From an uncultured Muribaculaceae bacterium (GTDB lineage Bacteria > Bacteroidota > Bacteroidia > Bacteroidales > Muribaculaceae), in contig CANRZQ010000060.1 in the NCBI GenBank assembly GCA_947644475.1, positions 1 to 11,850 on the forward strand: a stretch of 11,850 nucleotides of DNA, given 5' to 3'. Each line of letters begins with the position of its first letter. Within the stretch, counting starts at the first letter, position 1. Below are positions 7,862 through 11,850 of the stretch, in pieces. The notes beneath the pieces are model-generated. The model ran no database searches. It was not told the origin of the DNA and saw nothing but the letters and a program-made list of their open reading frames with translations. Made by a program: the position numbers and the translations under genes.

Positions 7862-9151
7862 ATGAAAGACAATACGCCGCAAGCCCCGGCCCGCAACTAC
7901 ACAGGCCCGTTCATAACCATGGTGTTCCTCTTCTTTATCGTAGGATTCCTCACCACGGCCAACACGCAGTTCCAGATTCCACTCCAGCAGACGTTTCTCG
8001 CCGGGGTCGACAATCTGAAAAACACGTTCTCCACCCTCATTATCTTCTCCTGGTTCCTCGCCTACCCCATTTGCGGAGGCACCGGCTCACGCTGGATCTC
8101 GCGCTACGGATATAAAGGCACTCTCCTGCTCTCGCTCCTGGTCATGATCGTAGGCCTCGCCCTGTTCTACGCCTCGTCGCTGTTCACCGTCAAGTTCCCC
8201 GACGCGGCACTCACCGTAGGCAACGCAAGCATCCAGTGGGGCTTCTTCATCTTCCTCGCCGGCTCGTTTGTCCTCGGCGCATCGGTCACCATCCTCCAGG
8301 TAGTGGTCAACCCCTACCTCACGGCCTGCACCGTCCGCGGCACCCAGCCCATCCAGCGGCTCGCAATCGGAGGCTCGGCCAACTCTGTCGGCACCACCAT
8401 CGCCCCCTACTTCGTAACCGGCGTGGTGTTCGCAGGCCTGCCAATGACCGACATAAGCATCGACCAGCTCATGCTCCCATTCCTCGGCCTCATCGCCGTG
8501 GTGGCCGTAGTCTACGCTTCCCTTTACTTCACCTCTCTGCCCGACATCGAGGGCACTCGCATCGACAGCACCGATGCCAACGCCCCTGCCGACACCAACG
8601 TATGGCGTCACCGCCATTTCCTGCTCGGCGTCGTTGCCATTTTCTGCTATGTCGGAGCCGAGGTCTGCATCGGCGGCTCTGTCAACGTCTACGCCGAGAA
8701 ACTCGGATACTCCGAGGCGCAATTCGTCCTCATGGTCACAATCTACTGGGGCCTCATGCTCGTCGGACGCCTCTGCGGCTCAACCCTGTCGAAGATTTCA
8801 CCGCGCACCCAGCTGCTCGTCACCACCTCCTGCGCAGCCACTCTGGTCGCCCTGGCCGTCATCTTCCAGAACCCCTGGCTCCTCGTTGCCGTCGGCCTCT
8901 TCCACTCTATCATGTGGGGCGCAATTTTCACCCTCTCGGTCTCCGGACTCGGAAAACTCACATCCATAGCCTCAGGCAAATTCATGATCGGCGTATTCGG
9001 CGGCGCCCTCTTCCCCCTGCTCCAAGGCTTCCTCGCCGACTCTTTCGGCTCATGGCGATTCACTTGGCTCCTCGTCCTCGCTTGCGAGGCTGTGATGCTC
9101 TACTACGCCATCGCCGGCTCAAAAGTAAAATCCACACCTGAAAACCAATGA
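7862..9151 (+). CDS. FHS/FucP-GluP-type MFS sugar permease
   Basis: 429 residues with about 12 hydrophobic membrane segments in two halves joined by a polar loop near 228-250, typical of the major facilitator superfamily. The signature of the fucose-glucose-galactose/GlcNAc sugar:proton symporter family is VVVNPY (147-152), followed by NSVGTTIAP (174-182). The residue before it is Q146, where E. coli fucose permease has an essential Glu, so this is more like the GluP/NagP branch than FucP. Role: proton-coupled uptake of a monosaccharide or small sugar across the inner membrane; N-acetylglucosamine is the likeliest cargo from context. The frame is open further upstream, but that part overlaps the nagB-like gene and encodes Arg/Pro-rich nonsense; ATG 7862, 11 bases after the previous stop, gives the normal N-terminus. 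Its stop overlaps the next start (ATGA), suggesting translational coupling. Confidence 0.92.
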   Translation: MKDNTPQAPARNYTGPFITMVFLFFIVGFLTTANTQFQIPLQQTFLAGVDNLKNTFSTLIIFSWFLAYPICGGTGSRWISRYGYKGTLLLSLLVMIVGLALFYASSLFTVKFPDAALTVGNASIQWGFFIFLAGSFVLGASVTILQVVVNPYLTACTVRGTQPIQRLAIGGSANSVGTTIAPYFVTGVVFAGLPMTDISIDQLMLPFLGLIAVVAVVYASLYFTSLPDIEGTRIDSTDANAPADTNVWRHRHFLLGVVAIFCYVGAEVCIGGSVNVYAEKLGYSEAQFVLMVTIYWGLMLVGRLCGSTLSKISPRTQLLVTTSCAATLVALAVIFQNPWLLVAVGLFHSIMWGAIFTLSVSGLGKLTSIASGKFMIGVFGGALFPLLQGFLADSFGSWRFTWLLVLACEAVMLYYAIAGSKVKSTPENQ

Positions 9152-10839
9152 ATATCCTGAAAAAACTCATAATCGCGTCTGCCGCCCTCATCGCCTGCGC
9201 ATCCGCGGCCGGCGCGGCCGAAACGAAAGCCCCCGAAAAGGTGGTTGTGGCCTACGTCACCTCATGGACCGACGAGATTCCCGACCCCTCGCTCATGACT
9301 CATATCAACTACGCCTTCGGCCACGTCAACGACTCTTTCAACGGCGTGCGCGTCGACAATCCCGACCGTCTGCGCTCTATCGTGGCCCTCAAAAAACAGA
9401 ATCCCGCCCTCAAAGTGCTTGTCTCTGTCGGCGGATGGGGCTCGGGCCGTTTCTCCGAAATGGCAGCCGACCCTAAAAACCGCAAGGCTTTTGCAAATTC
9501 CTGCAAGAAACTCGTAAAGGATTTCAACCTCGACGGCATCGACATCGACTGGGAATACCCCACCTCATCTGCCGCCGGCATCTCGTCGTCGCCGGCCGAT
9601 ACCGACAATTTCTCTCTCCTCATGCACGACCTCCGCAAGGCTCTCGGCAAAAACAAGATTCTATCTCTCGCCACCATAGCCTCCGGTGAATACATCGACT
9701 TCCCGGCTTTCATCGACGATGTCGACCTCGTCAACACCATGACCTACGACATGGGCAACCCGCCCTACCTCCACAACGGCCTTTTCCCCTCGGAAAACAC
9801 CCGCTGGATGTCGTCGGACCAAGGCGTGAAAGCACACATGGCAAAAGGTGTTCCCGCCGAAAAACTCGTGATGGGCGTCCCCTTCTACGGCCGTGGCCAC
9901 CGTCAGGCCATGCGCGACCCCCGCGGCATCCACCGGTGGGACAGCAAGGCAATGACTCCTTACGTAGCACTCGCCGACACTCTCGCCTTCGGATATGAAA
10001 ATGTCCGCTCCATGAGCCACAAATGCCGCTATATCAACGAAAACAATCTCCGTGGTGCCATGTACTGGGACTACGCCTCCGACGGCATCACCCACAAACT
10101 CGCCAACACTGTCAAGAATATGATTCTCGACGGCCGCGACTTCAACTCCGGCACACGCCGCGTCGTCATCCTGTCCGAAAACGCCGGCCAGCACAAGCCC
10201 TTTTCCGACGCAGCCATAAAATGGCTAATTGATGAATCAGCCCTGTGGAACATGCAGATTCAAGTATTCACAAACGCCAACTACCTCGCCGACAAAAACC
10301 TTATCGACAGCACCGACCTCATAATCCAACTCGACTTCCCGCCCTACACGTGGAACGAGCAGGCCAAGGCCAACTTCATCGAATACATCAACGAAGGACG
10401 TGGCGCATGGATCGGATTCCACCACGCCACACTGCTCGGCGATTTCGACGGATGGCCAATCTGGGACTGGTTCTCCGATTTCATGGGAGGAATCACCTTC
10501 AAGAACTACATCGCTCCCCTCGCCGACGGCACAGTCATCGTCGAAACCCCGGCTCATCCCGTAATGGATGGCGTGGCTCCCGAGTTTGTCCTCGCCGACG
10601 ACGAATGGTACACCTACGACCGCTCGCCCCGTCCCAACATCGACGTTATCGCCTCTGTCGACGAGAGCACCTACTCGCCGGCTTCCGACATCAAGATGGG
10701 CGACCACCCCGTAGTCTGGTCCAACCCCGGTGTGAAAGCCAAAAACGTCTACTTCCAGATGGGACACTCACCCCGCCTGTTCGACTCCCCCGACTTCTGC
10801 CGCATGTTCCGTAACGCCCTCGAATGGGCTCTCTACTAA
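9148..10839 (+). CDS. Exported GH18 glycosidase fused to a ThuA-like domain
   Basis: 563 residues. The N-terminus is an export signal. L14-I15-A16-C17 fits a lipobox, so a lipoprotein is possible, but Ala-X-Ala sites at 18-24 also allow ordinary cleavage. Residues 31-320 are a GH18 barrel: SVGGWG (93-98), the catalytic DGIDIDWE (D129, D132, D134 and acid/base E136), MTYDMG (198-203), PFYGRG (245-250) and AMYWDYASD (304-312). Only about 50 residues separate the last two, so the chitinase insertion domain is short or absent. GH18 enzymes cleave beta-1,4-GlcNAc links in chitin or N-glycan cores by substrate-assisted catalysis. Residues 337-563 match ThuA-like proteins: RVVILSENAGQH, GAWIGFHHA (419-427), HPVMDG (470-475), DDEWY (484-488), HPVVWS (520-525), MGHSP (538-542) and a final RNALEWAL. 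The role of a ThuA domain here is unknown. It overlaps the permease by 4 bases. Confidence 0.93.
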   Translation: MNILKKLIIASAALIACASAAGAAETKAPEKVVVAYVTSWTDEIPDPSLMTHINYAFGHVNDSFNGVRVDNPDRLRSIVALKKQNPALKVLVSVGGWGSGRFSEMAADPKNRKAFANSCKKLVKDFNLDGIDIDWEYPTSSAAGISSSPADTDNFSLLMHDLRKALGKNKILSLATIASGEYIDFPAFIDDVDLVNTMTYDMGNPPYLHNGLFPSENTRWMSSDQGVKAHMAKGVPAEKLVMGVPFYGRGHRQAMRDPRGIHRWDSKAMTPYVALADTLAFGYENVRSMSHKCRYINENNLRGAMYWDYASDGITHKLANTVKNMILDGRDFNSGTRRVVILSENAGQHKPFSDAAIKWLIDESALWNMQIQVFTNANYLADKNLIDSTDLIIQLDFPPYTWNEQAKANFIEYINEGRGAWIGFHHATLLGDFDGWPIWDWFSDFMGGITFKNYIAPLADGTVIVETPAHPVMDGVAPEFVLADDEWYTYDRSPRPNIDVIASVDESTYSPASDIKMGDHPVVWSNPGVKAKNVYFQMGHSPRLFDSPDFCRMFRNALEWALY

Positions 10840-10884
10840 TCACTCTATACTTCATAACTAATCCTTAATACTTAATTAATCCCC
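10840..10884 (+). other. Short A+T-rich spacer between the GH18-ThuA gene and the SusC-type gene
   Basis: 45 bases with TTAATA/TTAATTAAT direct and palindromic motifs. There is no TAnnTTTG box and no stable hairpin followed by a T run, so nothing visible separates the receptor gene from the upstream transcript. The A+T-rich run just before the ATG is typical of Bacteroidota translation starts, which often lack a Shine-Dalgarno site. Confidence 0.5.
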
Positions 10885-11850
10885 ATGTTAAAACGATTGC
10901 TTTTTGCTCTGTGCGCAATCCTGTGCGCATTGCCGGGTATTGCCCGGGAAATCACTGTCGGCGGCATTGTCTCCGACTCTGAATCCGAACCCCTTATCGG
11001 CGTGTCTGTTGCCGTGAAAGGCACCACAAAAGCCGTTGTAACCGACATCAACGGCCACTATACCATCGCTTGCGAGGCCGGAAACACTCTCGTGTTCTCC
11101 TACGTAGGATGCCAGCCTCAGGAAATCAAGGTATCCTCCGACACCAACGCTCTCAACGTCACTCTCTCCGAAAACGCTGCCGCCCTCAACGAGGTAGTAG
11201 TTGTCGGCTACGGCGTGCAGAAAAAATCCGTAATGTCGTCTGCCGTGAGCCGCGTATCCGCCGACGACCTCGACCGCGGAAACCCCACCAACATCCAGAA
11301 TGCCCTCAAAGGCAAGGTTTCCGGCGTGCAGATCATCTCTAACTCGGGTCAGCCCGGCTCCGACTCCAAGATCCGCATCCGCGGTATCGGCACAACCAAC
11401 GACTCCGATCCCCTCTACATCGTCGACGGCATGCCCTCCGAAGAAGGCATCAACCACCTCAACCCCTCCGACATCGAATCAATCGAAATACTCAAAGATG
11501 CCGCCTCCGCCGCCATCTACGGTTCCCGCGGTGCCAACGGCGTTGTCCTCGTCACCACCAAAAAAGGACAGAAAGGACGCGCTACGGTCAACTATGAGTT
11601 CACCTACGGTATCCAGAATCCCTCCAAAAAGGTCGAATTCCTCAACGCAGCCGAATACAAGACCATCATGACCGAGATGGCAGCCGTCAACAACATCGAC
11701 CCCTACCCCATCTCCGGAAACTACGACACCGACTGGCAGGAAGCCCTCCGAAACAAAAACGCGCCCATCATGAACCACAAGATATCCATTTCCGGCGGCA
11801 ACGACAACCAGACCTACTACCTCTCGTTCGGATACGTTAACCAGGAAGGC
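10885..11850 (+). CDS. SusC/RagA-type TonB-dependent outer-membrane receptor, N-terminal part
   Basis: 322 codons run to the right edge without a stop; family members are about 1000 residues, so roughly the first third is present. Residues 1-20 are a signal peptide ending Pro-Gly-Ile-Ala before Arg21. Residues 24-95 are the carboxypeptidase-regulatory-like Ig domain (GGIVSDSESEPLIGVSV, TDINGHYTI, SYVGCQ). NEVVVVGYGVQKK (102-114) is the TonB-box-like signature of the SusC family. The plug domain follows, with LKGKVSGVQI (141-150), IRIRGIG (163-169), PLYIVDGMP (176-184), DIESIEILKDAASAAIYGSRGANGVV (196-221), then the first barrel strands. Role: energised import of oligosaccharides across the outer membrane with a SusD lipoprotein, expected just downstream but outside the window. 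Substrate is inferred only from the neighbouring GlcNAc-type genes. No terminator or promoter is evident in the 45 bases before it. Confidence 0.95.
   Translation, partial: MLKRLLFALCAILCALPGIAREITVGGIVSDSESEPLIGVSVAVKGTTKAVVTDINGHYTIACEAGNTLVFSYVGCQPQEIKVSSDTNALNVTLSENAAALNEVVVVGYGVQKKSVMSSAVSRVSADDLDRGNPTNIQNALKGKVSGVQIISNSGQPGSDSKIRIRGIGTTNDSDPLYIVDGMPSEEGINHLNPSDIESIEILKDAASAAIYGSRGANGVVLVTTKKGQKGRATVNYEFTYGIQNPSKKVEFLNAAEYKTIMTEMAAVNNIDPYPISGNYDTDWQEALRNKNAPIMNHKISISGGNDNQTYYLSFGYVNQEG

Noticed and set aside
7862..9151. Specific assignment of the permease as a fucose transporter
   Set aside because: The Glu important in E. coli FucP is Gln here (Q146) and no fucose catabolic genes are nearby.
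10862..10880. TTAATA/TTAATTAAT motifs as a terminator
   Set aside because: Pure A/T pairing with no G+C stem and no T run after it; too weak to call.

Overview
The window looks like a chromosomal segment from a Bacteroidota member, most likely order Bacteroidales. The evidence is a SusC-type TonB-dependent receptor with the usual carboxypeptidase-regulatory-like plus plug start, two intergenic elements matching the Bacteroides -7 promoter box TAnnTTTG, a secreted subtilisin with stacked Ig-like domains of a kind common in this phylum, and an FHS-family sugar permease beside glycan enzymes. Genes are G+C-rich with C/G-ending codons, while the single long intergenic region is A+T-rich. A gut Muribaculaceae-like host would fit but cannot be shown from this sequence.

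Layout. Bases 1-5785 (minus strand) are the first 1928 codons of one very large secreted S8 (subtilisin-like) serine protease; its C-terminus lies off the left edge. Bases 5786-6142 are a divergent A+T-rich control region holding one candidate promoter for each direction, a three-copy tandem repeat of about 20 bp and small inverted repeats. From 6143 rightwards runs a tight plus-strand cluster: a ROK-family sugar kinase, a NagB-like glucosamine-6-phosphate deaminase (20-base overlap), an FHS-type MFS sugar permease (11-base gap), and a GH18 glycosidase fused to a ThuA-like domain (ATGA overlap). After 45 bases follows the first 322 codons of a SusC-type receptor, cut by the right edge.

How it works together (inference). 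The plus-strand cluster reads as a pathway for an N-acetylglucosamine-containing glycan such as chitin, chito-oligosaccharide or a host/bacterial glycan. The receptor would import oligosaccharide across the outer membrane, the exported GH18-ThuA enzyme would cut it, the permease would move released sugar across the inner membrane, the ROK kinase would phosphorylate it and the NagB-like enzyme would feed fructose-6-phosphate to glycolysis. The deacetylase NagA is not in the visible cluster.

Most worth a second look: the GH18-ThuA fusion, the two replaced active-site residues in the NagB-like protein, the tandem repeat running into the kinase promoter, and a roughly 310-330-residue duplicated unit inside the protease.
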